A stretch of DNA of 39,436 nt, taken from positions 1-39,436 of the forward strand of contig CALIBQ010000030.1 of assembly GCA_938049385.1 (NCBI GenBank), in the 5' to 3' direction. The stretch's first letter is position 1. Every line of letters starts with the position of its first letter. The notes below the pieces were generated by a model. It did not search any database. It was not told the origin of the DNA and saw only the letters and a list, made by a program, of their open reading frames with translations. A program made the translations under genes and the position numbers. Source of the DNA: an uncultured Anaerolineae bacterium (lineage in GTDB: Bacteria; Chloroflexota; Anaerolineae; JACIWP01). Shown here in pieces: positions 31,234 through 39,147 of the stretch.

Positions 31234-33279
31234 ATGGCGCGTTCGCGCAGACATCTTCTGCTGGTCGAAGACACGCCCCAACATCAGGAATTGATGCTCA
31301 AGACCCTCACCTCCACCCACCCCGAGTGGAGCATCGACGTCTTCGAGACCGGGGAAGACGCAGTGGCGGCGGCCCGGCACACATTTTACGACGCCGGCAT
31401 CCTCGACTTCACCCTCCCAGGCATCACCGGGCTGGAAGTCGGCGCCCAACTACGCGCCCTCGTCCCTGATATGCCGTTGGTGCTGGTTACTGCGCGCGGC
31501 AGTGAAAAGGTCGCCGCCCAGGCCCTGCGCACCGGCTTCGCCGAATACCTCATCAAAGAGGGGGACTATCTCGAACTGCTCCCGTTGGCCGTCGCCCGCG
31601 CCATCGAAGCGGTCGAGGCCGCCCGCGAGCGCGAGCAGATGCGCAAAGACCTCTTGCGGCGCACCGAGGAACTGAGCGCCCTCAACGCCGTTTCCACAGC
31701 CGTGGCCAGCTCATTGAGCCTGCCGGAGATACTGGCGGAAGCGCTCGGCCGCACCATCGCCGTCCTGGGAGCGGAAGCCGGCGCCATCTACGTCGTGGAC
31801 GCCGCCCGCCGGCGTGCTTCCATCGGCGCCCAGCAGGGCATTGACTCCACCACCCTGGCACTGCTCGAGCGCTGGGTGCCCAGCCGCACTGGCATCCGCC
31901 GGCTGATGGAGGACCGCCGCACCATCACCACGCTGGCAGATATCGTCCGCCTGGAAAGCGTCGAGGAATTCACCCCCGAGGAAATGGCCGAGCTAGAGAC
32001 ATTCGTCGCCACTCCGCTGAAAGCCAGCGGGGTGCTCATGGGTGTGCTGTGCGCGCGGCCGCGCGCAGAGCGCCCATTCACGGCGGCGGAGCGCGCCCTG
32101 CTGGCCGCCCTCGGCCGGCCCATCGGCATGGCTATGGCCAACGCGCAGTTGTACCAGCAGACCCGCCAACAGCTCCATGAACTAGAGGCCAGCCAGGAGC
32201 GCCTAATGGCGGCGGCGCGCGCCACGGCCGCCCAGAGCCTGGCCAGCGGCATCGCCGGCGAGATCAACAACGCCCTCACCAGCATTCGCGGCAGTGCCCA
32301 GATGATCCTGCGGGAAAAGGGCATCAGCCAAGCCATCGAGAGCGACGCCCTGCGCATCCTAGAAGGGTGCGAGCGCGTTGCCCGTCTGGCGGAATCGCTC
32401 ACCAGCATGATGATCCAGCCGGAAGGCCGGCGCGCCCCGCATAACGTCAACCGCGTCATCCAGAACTGCCTGGAGCGCCTGAAACAGTCCACCGAGGCCC
32501 TGGGCATCGCGGTCATCACCAACCTGGCGCCGCGCCTACCCACCGTCTCCATCGAAGGGGACGCGCTGGAACAAGCCGTCATGAACGTGCTCATCAATGC
32601 CGTCGAAGCCATGCCCAACGGCGGCGAACTGCGCATCACCACCGGTATGGAAGGGGACAACGTCTTTATCTCCATTAAAGATACCGGCGAGGGCATTCCG
32701 CAGGAAAACCTCTCCCGCATCTTTGACCCGAACTTCACCACCCGCCGGGACCGCGGCCGCGTGCGCGGGCTGGGGCTGGGGCTGTTCGTCACGCAGAACA
32801 TCGTCCAATCGCGCGGCGGCACCATCGGTGTGCGCAGTGAAGTGGGCAAGGGGAGCACCTTCACCATCCGTCTGCCGGCCACCCGCCCCAGCGAGGGCAC
32901 GCCCGGCACCGAGTTCCTGCTCTGGTCCGAGGCCAGCGAGGAAGACCTCATCCGCTGTGCCGGCCTGGTCCTCAACCCACGCACCCGCCAGGTCGCGGTC
33001 GGTCGGGGGCGCATCGAGGGCCTGACCAAAATGGAAGCGCGCCTGCTGGAAGTCTTCATGCGTCACCCGAACAAGATTCTCAAGCGTGCCTTCCTGATGA
33101 AAGAGGTGTGGGAAACGGATTATATCGGTGACACGCGCACCCTGGATGTGCATGTGCACTGGCTACGCCAGAAAATTGAGGATGATCCTTCGCGCCCTCG
33201 CCTTCTGCGCACCATCCGGGGCATCGGCTACCGCTTCGGGTTGGGGCCGGCAGATGACGAGTCGCTGTTCGAAGACTGA
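31234..33279 (+). CDS. REC-GAF-histidine-kinase-like-winged-helix fusion with phosphoacceptor His replaced
   Basis: A 681-residue soluble protein. Residues 7-125 are a complete receiver domain (Glu12-Asp13, phosphoacceptor Asp58, Thr86, Lys108). Residues 150-305 are a GAF sensor domain. Residues 325-395 form a HisKA-type helical pair, but the H-box reads GIAGEINNALTSI: Gly342 (GGC) stands where other kinases have the phosphorylated His. Residues 435-550 are an intact HATPase domain (N455, DTGEG at 483-487, IFDPNF at 496-501, GLGLGL at 512-517). Residues 575-668 are an OmpR/PhoB-type winged helix (LTKMEARLLEVF, TLDVHVHWLRQKI, IRGIGYRF). Sensor, kinase-like and DNA-binding parts are thus in one chain. 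It has its own promoter. Target genes are unknown; the neighbouring Co/Ni transporter is one candidate. Confidence 0.93.
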   Translation: MARSRRHLLLVEDTPQHQELMLKTLTSTHPEWSIDVFETGEDAVAAARHTFYDAGILDFTLPGITGLEVGAQLRALVPDMPLVLVTARGSEKVAAQALRTGFAEYLIKEGDYLELLPLAVARAIEAVEAAREREQMRKDLLRRTEELSALNAVSTAVASSLSLPEILAEALGRTIAVLGAEAGAIYVVDAARRRASIGAQQGIDSTTLALLERWVPSRTGIRRLMEDRRTITTLADIVRLESVEEFTPEEMAELETFVATPLKASGVLMGVLCARPRAERPFTAAERALLAALGRPIGMAMANAQLYQQTRQQLHELEASQERLMAAARATAAQSLASGIAGEINNALTSIRGSAQMILREKGISQAIESDALRILEGCERVARLAESLTSMMIQPEGRRAPHNVNRVIQNCLERLKQSTEALGIAVITNLAPRLPTVSIEGDALEQAVMNVLINAVEAMPNGGELRITTGMEGDNVFISIKDTGEGIPQENLSRIFDPNFTTRRDRGRVRGLGLGLFVTQNIVQSRGGTIGVRSEVGKGSTFTIRLPATRPSEGTPGTEFLLWSEASEEDLIRCAGLVLNPRTRQVAVGRGRIEGLTKMEARLLEVFMRHPNKILKRAFLMKEVWETDYIGDTRTLDVHVHWLRQKIEDDPSRPRLLRTIRGIGYRFGLGPADDESLFED

Positions 33280-33328
33280 ACACATGGACAGCGTTTGTCC
33301 CAGGGCTACCGCATAAGGGGAAAGACCC

Positions 33329-33931
33329 ATGCAAATCGCACAGATTACTCTGGCACACCTGGACCAGGAGGTGGAGATCGCCGGCGTCATCACCGGCATC
33401 TGGGACCTCTCCAGAGGCCGGAAATACCACGTGTATGACCAGAGCGGCATCCTGCCCGTGATCGTTTGGGATAACCTGCTCGATCAGCTTCCTGATACCG
33501 CCCGTCTCCTGACCGGCGCAGTGGCGCGGTTCCGCGGGCGCATCAAGGAATACAAGGGCGAACTGCGGTTGATGCCGGCCGCGCCGGCGGACATCCAGCT
33601 CGTCCAGCCGGCGGACCCCTATGCCCGCTCGCCGGTACCGCTCTCCCGACTGCCCGAAGTAGGCGCCGGCAGCATGGCCTGGGTCATCGGCCGCGTCACC
33701 AGCATGAAGGCGTTTTCCAAGGGCGTCAAGCTCCATATTGCCGACGACAGCGGTGCCGGCGTGGTGCTCATCTGGAACAATCTTCTCGAAGCCTCAGCCC
33801 TCCAGGATCAGCTTGAAATTGACCTGCGGCTGGGTGTGTACGGCGAGGTCCGCCAGTTCCACGACGAATGGGAAATCGTGCCCCTCTCCTCGGTGGAAAT
33901 TATTCCACTCGAAGCCCCGCCGGCTTCCTGA
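33329..33931 (+). CDS. Protein with two OB-fold nucleic-acid-binding domains
   Basis: A 200-residue soluble protein with two similar halves. Residues 14-95 read VEIAGVITGIWDLSRGRKYHVYDQSGILPVIVWDNLLDQL and 113-190 read MAWVIGRVTSMKAFSKGVKLHIADDSGAGVVLIWNNLLEAS. Both resemble the OB fold of the tRNA anticodon/helicase type (RecG, PolC, ssDNA-binding). In each the phrase VIVWDNLL or VLIWNNLL follows a short loop. Such proteins may bind single-stranded DNA or RNA; the role here is not known. It starts 49 bases after the sensor fusion with AAGGGGAAAG before the ATG, and could share its transcript. Confidence 0.85.
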   Translation: MQIAQITLAHLDQEVEIAGVITGIWDLSRGRKYHVYDQSGILPVIVWDNLLDQLPDTARLLTGAVARFRGRIKEYKGELRLMPAAPADIQLVQPADPYARSPVPLSRLPEVGAGSMAWVIGRVTSMKAFSKGVKLHIADDSGAGVVLIWNNLLEASALQDQLEIDLRLGVYGEVRQFHDEWEIVPLSSVEIIPLEAPPAS

Positions 33932-33959
33932 TTGTGCCGGCTAATCCTAGTCCTTCCCT

Positions 33960-34100
33960 CGCGGCCTGGCGGCTGAAGCCACGGCAACGACTGTGAAGCC
34001 TGCGCAGGCAGGCTTCGCGAAGTCGACGCAGGCCGACTTCGCAGGCGCACAGCCGCAGTTTCAACTGCCAGGTGATAAGCTCCTTCGACACCCGCAACAT
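33960..34100 (+). repeat. Dispersed palindromic repeat, copy B
   Basis: It starts with the same 21 bases as copy A. Inner palindromes include AAGCCTGCGCAGGC and GCTTCGCGAAG, then GGCCGACTTCGCAG and CAGTTTCAACTGCC. The right part AGCTCCTTCGACACCC resembles copy D's GAGTTTTTTCAACATCC. It ends next to the -35 of the mrp promoter and fills the gap between the OB-fold gene and mrp. Confidence 0.75.
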
Positions 34101-34128
34101 TTGACACTTTCCATTGTAAGCATATACT
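34101..34128 (+). promoter_or_regulatory. Predicted promoter of mrp
   Basis: Perfect TTGACA at 34101-34106, a 16-base spacer and TATACT at 34123-34128, 70 bases before the start codon. Confidence 0.75.
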
Positions 34129-34197
34129 ATGCTCAGCTCTGAATAGAAGCAGTTGGGGAACATCTCTGGGCGAATACCGCCCTTCAGGAGGAAATCT

Positions 34198-35253
34198 ATG
34201 CTGAATACCGATCAAATCCGTCAGGCCCTGACCCAGGTCGTGGACCCGGAACTGCAGAAAAACATCGTCGAACTGGGCATGGTGCGCGATATCGCTATCC
34301 GCGACGGCACGGTGCACATCACCCTGGCGCTGACCACCCTGGCCTGCCCCCTGCGCGGACAGATCAGCGAGGAAGTAGTTGCTGTCGTCCAGCGGCTGGA
34401 CCCCGGCCGGCCAGTGCAGGTGCACCTCGAGGAGATGACCCCCCAGGAGAAACAACGGCTTATCGAGTCCCAGGCCCCGAAAGGGGAAGCCGCTCCCAAA
34501 CCATCCGCATTGGTGAACCATATTGACCATGTCATCGCCATCATGAGCGGCAAAGGCGGCGTGGGCAAATCGTCGGTCGCCGCTATGCTGGCTGTCGCCC
34601 TGGCGCGCGCCGGCAAACGCGTCGGCCTGCTCGACGCCGATATCACCGGCCCCAGCATCCCAAAGATGTTCGGCCTGCATACCCCGCCCGGCCTCAGCCC
34701 GTTGGGCGCGGTCCCGCCGCAGACCGGCGCCGGCATCGCCGTTATGTCCATCAACCTCCTGCTGGAGGATGAATCCCAGGCGGTCATCTGGCGAGGGCCC
34801 CTCATTTCCAGCGCCATTCAGCAGTTCTGGGACGATGTCGTCTGGGGGAACCTGGATGTCCTGGTGGTGGACCTGCCGCCGGGCACATCGGATGCTTCCC
34901 TGACCGTCCTGCAGTCCCTGCCGGTGGACGGCGTCATCATGGTCACCTCACCCCAGGACCTGGCCGGCATGGTGGTGCGCAAGGCCGCTCAGATGGCCCA
35001 GCGCCTGAACGTGCCCATCCTAGGCGTGATTGAGAATATGAGTTATGTCGAATGCCCGAAATGCGGGGAACATATTGAGGTCTTCGGCCCTTCGCATGCC
35101 GAGGAAGTAGCTAAAAAGCTTGGCGCGCCCCTGCTCGGCCGGCTCCCCTTGGACCCTCAGCTTGCCCGCATGGGGGACACCGGGCAGATCGAACGTTACC
35201 ACAGCCCGGTCTTTGAGGAGATCGCCGGCAAACTGCTGGAAATGCTCGGATAA
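34198..35253 (+). CDS. mrp: Mrp/ApbC-type Fe-S cluster carrier ATPase
   Basis: A 351-residue protein. Residues 1-85 are a MIP18/DUF59 domain (VVDPELQKNIVELGMVRDI, then LTTLACPLRGQI with its Cys). The ParA-like ATPase follows with the deviant Walker A MSGKGGVGKSSVAA near residue 118, LLDADITGPSIPKMFG near 142, and VVDLPPGTSDAS near 223. The CxxC pair in YVECPKCGEHIEVFG near residue 282 is where Mrp/NBP35 proteins hold a bridging 4Fe-4S cluster. These proteins carry clusters to apo-enzymes. The ATG at 34198 has AGGAGG at six bases and follows a promoter. A strong terminator lies just downstream. The Fe-S oxidoreductase korAB in the same window is a possible client. Confidence 0.95.
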   Translation: MLNTDQIRQALTQVVDPELQKNIVELGMVRDIAIRDGTVHITLALTTLACPLRGQISEEVVAVVQRLDPGRPVQVHLEEMTPQEKQRLIESQAPKGEAAPKPSALVNHIDHVIAIMSGKGGVGKSSVAAMLAVALARAGKRVGLLDADITGPSIPKMFGLHTPPGLSPLGAVPPQTGAGIAVMSINLLLEDESQAVIWRGPLISSAIQQFWDDVVWGNLDVLVVDLPPGTSDASLTVLQSLPVDGVIMVTSPQDLAGMVVRKAAQMAQRLNVPILGVIENMSYVECPKCGEHIEVFGPSHAEEVAKKLGAPLLGRLPLDPQLARMGDTGQIERYHSPVFEEIAGKLLEMLG

Positions 35254-35268
35254 TACCCCACTGCAAGC

Positions 35269-35304
35269 AAACGCCCCCGCTGAAACGACTCGGCGGGGGC
35301 GTTT
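35269..35304. terminator. Bidirectional terminator between mrp and amrB
   Basis: AAACGCCCCCGC at 35269-35280 and GCGGGGGCGTTT at 35293-35304 form a 12-bp perfect stem around a 12-base loop, in the 59-base gap between convergent genes. The A/T ends of the stem give short T tracts in either direction. Confidence 0.88.
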
Positions 35305-35312
35305 GGCGTTCA

Positions 35313-36563
35313 TCACCACAGCAGAGCGCCGGCGATGGAAACGATCGAAGTGTTTCCTTCGTCGGCAGGGCAAAGCTGATAGCCTGTCGTGACCCCTTGC
35401 GCCAACCCCAGGACCGCCAGCATCAGATATATCGGCGTCACGCCGCATACATTGCGGCGGTTGCCCTCGCGCACAATGTGTTCGAGGAACCCCGCCGCGT
35501 CGCCGGCACAGACAGCCCGCAACAGCACCTCATCCGCAGCGCGGCAAACCGCCCGCTCCACAAACCCCACCGGATACCCACCGAACGCCGGCCCCATGTG
35601 CGCCAGGTCCGCGGCCGCCACCAACAGCACCCGCCGCTCCGCCGCCATGGCCCGCAGTTCTTCCCCAAGCACATGTACCTGGGGATACTGCTCCAGTGAA
35701 CCGCGCCCTTCAATGACCGCATCCAGGGAGCCGCAGAGAATGGGCAGGATGGAAAGCCGCACGCCCGAACCGCCGGCCTCCCGCAGGGCCATGTAATGCA
35801 GCCAGACCACCGCCAGCTCCACCGAATGCTCCACGGCATGGTGCAGTTCGTGCGCCAGGACTGCATCCTCGCCCAGCCGCGCCGCCAGGCGTTCCACCGC
35901 CGGCCGGTCAGACGGCAGAATCCCCCACGGTGTGCGGTACGACTGCCGCGTCAATGTCAGGGTTCCGTCACTGCCGCGATGGTCGGTACCGAGGATCACC
36001 ACCAGCTCCGCCTGACGCAGGGCCGGCGCCGCTAGCCGCCAGGTGCCGGCATACACCGTGCCCCCGCGAGCATAATCAATATGCGGGGAAAGGATGCCGC
36101 GCAGGGCTTCCGCCGGCGCCGGCAGTAGCGGGGGCTCCGACTGCCGCGCGCTTTCCTCTAACAGGCGTTCCAGCATGGAGGCGGCGGATGCCGCATCAGC
36201 GGGATAGGCACTGCCGGCACTAGCCGGCGGCCGGCCCTCTGCCGCAAGATAGCGCCGAAGGGCCTCGGCCCGGGCCTCGGCCAGCCGCTCGCCCTCAAAC
36301 AGCAGTGCCTCGTCCATCTGTTGAAGGATATGGGAGAGCAGTTCCTCGGAGATGCGCACGCCGGCGCGCAGCAGGAGGGACGCCCGCAGGGCACCCACGT
36401 CCCTGGAACCATCGCACAAGGCCGGCAGAAGAGCCAGCTCAGGAGGCAGGGAAATAGCGCTGTCGGAGAGTCCTAACGCGTTCTGCAGGACGAGCACCGG
36501 CCGGCCGTCGCGGTTCTGCCACTGGCTGGAAACCTCGGCCAATTTCGGCCTGAAGGTGCTCAT
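35313..36563 (-). CDS. amrB: Memo-family protein (AmmeMemoRadiSam system protein B) with N-terminal extension
   Basis: A 416-residue protein. Residues 145-416 are a Memo domain: GILSPHIDYARGG, VVILGTDHRG, LAHELHHAVEHSVELAVVWLHY, VAAADLAHMGPAFGG and CGVTPIYLML. The His residues in PHIDY, TDHRG and EHSVE and the Asp-Leu-Ala-His motif match the metal-site residues of the family. The first 130 residues, with LSLPPELALLPALCDGSRDVGALRASLL-like helices, form a winged-helix-like extension found in some bacterial members. Memo proteins often occur with AMMECR1 and radical SAM proteins, but neither is in the window. The ATG overlaps the stop of the D-cysteine desulfhydrase-like gene by four bases (ATGA), so the two are coupled. 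Function of the bacterial protein is not established. Confidence 0.9.
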   Translation of the reverse strand: MSTFRPKLAEVSSQWQNRDGRPVLVLQNALGLSDSAISLPPELALLPALCDGSRDVGALRASLLLRAGVRISEELLSHILQQMDEALLFEGERLAEARAEALRRYLAAEGRPPASAGSAYPADAASAASMLERLLEESARQSEPPLLPAPAEALRGILSPHIDYARGGTVYAGTWRLAAPALRQAELVVILGTDHRGSDGTLTLTRQSYRTPWGILPSDRPAVERLAARLGEDAVLAHELHHAVEHSVELAVVWLHYMALREAGGSGVRLSILPILCGSLDAVIEGRGSLEQYPQVHVLGEELRAMAAERRVLLVAAADLAHMGPAFGGYPVGFVERAVCRAADEVLLRAVCAGDAAGFLEHIVREGNRRNVCGVTPIYLMLAVLGLAQGVTTGYQLCPADEGNTSIVSIAGALLW

Positions 36564-37567
36564 CGTGCCATCATCACCCCTTGCCGGCGCAGTTCCCGCG
36601 CGTAGGCGAAAAGCGCCGCGGTATCGCCCGTATGCCAGAAGAGAACCGTTTCTTCAGGAGCGATCTCGCCGCGCCGGATCATATCAATCATGCCGGCCAG
36701 GGCGCGGCCGGTGTACACCGGCCCGACCAGGATGCCCTCATAGCCGGCCATCAGGGTTATAGCTTCGCGTTCCGCCTCGCCCAGCACCGCGTATCCCTCG
36801 CCCAGATAGCGGTCCACGATCTCGATCTTGGCGCCGGGCACCTTGACCGGCCGGCCCAACAGCGAGAGGGTCTGGGACACCAGCTTGGAAACCCTCGCCC
36901 GCAGGCCCTTTTCCGATTCCGCCACACTGATGGCGGTGATGCGGCCCTTGAAGCCGAACATTTCCGCGCCGATGAGCATGCCGGCCTGGGTACCGCCCGA
37001 ACTGGAGGCAATGATAATGCGATCGAAAGTGACGCCGGCTTCTTCCATCTGCTGGACCAGCTCCTGCATGGCGAGAACATAGCCCAGCACGCCGATGGGA
37101 GTAGACCCGCCCAGGGGGATGACGTAAGGCTCATAGCCTGCTTCCCGCTCGCCGGCGGCGATAGCCTCCAGCCGGGCCGGCAGGTCGGCCCAGCTCACAT
37201 CGCCGAGCCAGCGGACTTCCGCGTCAAAGAGGTAATTCAGGAGGAGGTTGCCGTTCCATTCCTCGGGCATATCGCCGGTCAGCGCCAGCACGGCCCGCAT
37301 ACCCATGCGGGCGGCCGCGGCGGCCGTCTGCCGGCTGTGGTTCGACTGCGGTGCGCCGGCGGTGATGAGCGTGTCCGCACCGCGTTCGACCGCGTCCCCC
37401 ACCAGGAATTCCAGCTTGCGCGCCTTATTGCCGCCGGTGGCAAGGCCGGTCTGGTCGTCGCGCTTCACCCAAAGCTGAGGCCCGTTCAATGCTCGGGTCA
37501 GTCGAGGCATAGGCTCCAGCGGTGTAGGTAGATGTGCCAACCGCACCCGAGGAAACTTGTCGAACAT
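36560..37567 (-). CDS. D-cysteine desulfhydrase / ACC deaminase-family PLP enzyme
   Basis: A 335-residue fold-type II PLP enzyme. VRLAHLPTPLEPMPRLTRAL opens it. LWVKRDDQTGLATGGNKARKLEFLV near residues 35-58 contains the PLP lysine (GGNKARK). AGAPQSNHSRQTAAAAARMGM follows, then SSSGGTQAGMLIG near residue 190, which binds the phosphate, and VGPVYTGRALAGM near 285. Family members break down D-cysteine to pyruvate, sulfide and ammonia, or open the ring of aminocyclopropane carboxylate; D-cysteine desulfhydrase is the more usual bacterial activity. I chose ATG 37567, where GGAGG is seven bases away, over 37573. It is coupled to the Memo gene that follows. Confidence 0.92.
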   Translation of the reverse strand: MFDKFPRVRLAHLPTPLEPMPRLTRALNGPQLWVKRDDQTGLATGGNKARKLEFLVGDAVERGADTLITAGAPQSNHSRQTAAAAARMGMRAVLALTGDMPEEWNGNLLLNYLFDAEVRWLGDVSWADLPARLEAIAAGEREAGYEPYVIPLGGSTPIGVLGYVLAMQELVQQMEEAGVTFDRIIIASSSGGTQAGMLIGAEMFGFKGRITAISVAESEKGLRARVSKLVSQTLSLLGRPVKVPGAKIEIVDRYLGEGYAVLGEAEREAITLMAGYEGILVGPVYTGRALAGMIDMIRRGEIAPEETVLFWHTGDTAALFAYARELRRQGVMMAR

Positions 37568-37618
37568 CGCCATGCCTCCGCTCCCATGATTTCGGCATCG
37601 CATTGCCTATCGGCGCGC

Positions 37619-37624
37619 ATTATA
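37619..37624 (-). promoter_or_regulatory. Possible -10 element of the desulfhydrase-amrB unit
   Basis: The minus strand reads TATAAT here, 51 bases before the ATG at 37567, in an AT-rich stretch. No good -35 at standard spacing is seen. Confidence 0.4.
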
Positions 37625-37670
37625 CACTATGATATGACAAACAGGCTAATTTTCGCCTCAATTTTTCCTA

Positions 37671-38918
37671 TCAGCGCATCAGCCGGACAATCAGCTCGTC
37701 CGGAGCTGCGTCGTAGGGGAGGTGCAGTCGGCTCAATGTGAATAATCCCGAACGGCATTGGTAGCGGCTGGGATTGATGGTCACGCCGGCCCGGTAGCCG
37801 GCCTCCATCGCGGCTTGCACCACCCGCTCATCGAACGCGCCGTAGGGATAACTCACCATCTGTACCGGCACGCCCAGACGCTCTTCCAGAACCTGACGGG
37901 AATCTTGCAACTGCCGGCGCAGTTCGTTATCCTCCAACCCCTTCAGCCGCGTATGGTCCAGGGTATGACTGCCAAAGGCGACCCCTTCCTGCACCAGGGA
38001 CTGCAGTTGGTCCCAGGTCAGAAAGGCTCCATACCCCACATGGCCAGGGATGAGAAAGACCGCCGCCGGCATGCCGGCCTCCCGCAGTACTGGCCATGCT
38101 GCCTCCGCGAAATCGCGGTACCCATCGTCAAAGGTGATGGCGATGGGACGCGGCGGCAGGGGTGTGTGGTACTGCAGGTAATCCAGCATGCTCTCCAGCG
38201 GCACGACGTGAAACCCGTGCGCCAGCAAAAGCTGGATATGCGCCCGAAAAGCGGCCGGCGCGGTGGTCCACTCGCGCGTGCTGGCGCCGGCATCCGCCGG
38301 CAGTTCCGACAGCCGGTGGTACATCAGGATGGGAAGCGGCACCCGGCCGTCAGGAAAGGCGGCGAACCGCACCTCGGCTTCTTCCGCGTCTGCGCTCCAG
38401 CGCACGGTGTACCGCGTCTCGGCCTGCCAGCCAGCCGGTCGGAACACCACCGTGGTCGGGTCCGTCAGCTCGAGCATACCCTCCACCGTCGGGCTGATGG
38501 TCAGATGCGCCCGCACCCATTCCGCCGTCACCGGCGCATCAAAGCGCAGGGTCAGCGGCGCATCCAAGGGCACTCCTTCATCTTCATCGATGGGGAAGGT
38601 CGCCAGGAGCCGCGGCGCCGGCCGGGGTGTGGCCGTGGGCAGAGGCGCCGGCGCTGGCGCGGCGGTCGCCGGCAGAAGACTGGGCATGGGTGAAGGCGTC
38701 GATGTGGGTGATGGAACAATTGATGCATGGGACGGGGAAGGGGTAAATACAGCGGCGGGGGGCGAGAGGACCGTTTCCGCCGGCGGGTCCACCGCCGCCG
38801 GCGCACAGGCTAGGAGCCAGCCGGCCAGGGCCATGGTCAGCAGTAAGCCTCCCCGGCGGAGCCATCCCCCCATTCCTCTGAAATGCATACCGCCCCATTT
38901 CATCACTTTGAGCACCAT
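37671..38918 (-). CDS. Polysaccharide deacetylase lipoprotein
   Basis: A predicted 415-residue lipoprotein. The signal segment has WLRRGGLLLTMALAGWLLAC (lipobox Cys38 when counted from the ATG at 38918). Residues 50-105 are a Pro/Ser/Thr linker. Residues 105-190 form a beta domain of the Big_5/Ig-like type (FPIDEDEGVPLDAPLTLRFDAPV). The NodB-type deacetylase follows: LPILMYHRL, ITFDDGYRDF (Asp264-Asp265), SHTLDH (His318, His322) and MVSYPYGAFDERV. The enzyme removes acetyl groups from N-acetylated glycans, probably at the cell surface. No good ribosome site precedes ATG 38918. In-frame ATGs at 38903 and 38888 are real alternatives, and the signal peptide fits best with 38888. Confidence 0.9.
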   Translation of the reverse strand: MVLKVMKWGGMHFRGMGGWLRRGGLLLTMALAGWLLACAPAAVDPPAETVLSPPAAVFTPSPSHASIVPSPTSTPSPMPSLLPATAAPAPAPLPTATPRPAPRLLATFPIDEDEGVPLDAPLTLRFDAPVTAEWVRAHLTISPTVEGMLELTDPTTVVFRPAGWQAETRYTVRWSADAEEAEVRFAAFPDGRVPLPILMYHRLSELPADAGASTREWTTAPAAFRAHIQLLLAHGFHVVPLESMLDYLQYHTPLPPRPIAITFDDGYRDFAEAAWPVLREAGMPAAVFLIPGHVGYGAFLTWDQLQSLVQEGVAFGSHTLDHTRLKGLEDNELRRQLQDSRQVLEERLGVPVQMVSYPYGAFDERVVQAAMEAGYRAGVTINPSRYQCRSGLFTLSRLHLPYDAAPDELIVRLMR

Positions 38919-38971
38919 TTGAGCACCAGATGAAAGTAAGGCCCATTATACGACCCGCAGTTTTATCCCAC

Positions 38972-39002
38972 AAAAAAAGAGCCAGGCGTAATGCCTGGCT
39001 CT
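38972..39002 (-). terminator. Strong rho-independent terminator upstream of the deacetylase gene
   Basis: On the minus strand a perfect 10-bp stem AGAGCCAGGC/GCCTGGCTCT with a five-base loop is followed by seven T. It ends 54 bases before the deacetylase start and faces the same way. So it either ends a short RNA made from 38972-39090 or attenuates the deacetylase gene. Confidence 0.9.
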
Positions 39003-39088
39003 CCCAACAGGAGAAGAGAGGAGGATCAGCTTGTGGCGTGCGCCCGCTTGGCCACAAATACCACCCCGCACCCCTTGTTCCGATAAAT
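38972..39088 (-). ncRNA. Putative leader or small RNA ending at a strong terminator
   Basis: The minus strand has TATACT at 39094-39089 as a possible -10 (weak -35). A 7-bp hairpin TTGTGGC/GCCACAA (39057-39031) follows, then a small stem TCTCC/GGAGA (39014-39000) that overlaps the terminator arm by three bases, then the terminator. A nine-codon frame starting GTG at 39055 and ending TGA at 39026 lies in the first hairpin, behind GGGGTGG. I recognise no known RNA family; the 4.5S SRP motif is absent. No other gene explains the terminator. Confidence 0.45.
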
Positions 39089-39147
39089 AGTATAGCTGAT
39101 ATTTTATACGCTTCCTTGACGCAAACCCGTCGATTTCCCTACTTTCC

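Noticed and set aside
31788-33059. A 423-codon minus-strand frame opposite the sensor fusion gene
   Set aside because: Low-complexity Arg/Ser composition typical of an antisense frame; the plus strand encodes recognisable kinase and winged-helix domains.
36581-37531. A 316-codon plus-strand frame opposite the desulfhydrase gene
   Set aside because: The minus strand has the full PLP-enzyme motifs; the plus frame is a shadow.
38972-39088. 4.5S SRP RNA or another known small RNA
   Set aside because: The conserved GGAAGG...GCAGCC tetraloop region of SRP RNA is absent, and no other known RNA pattern is evident.
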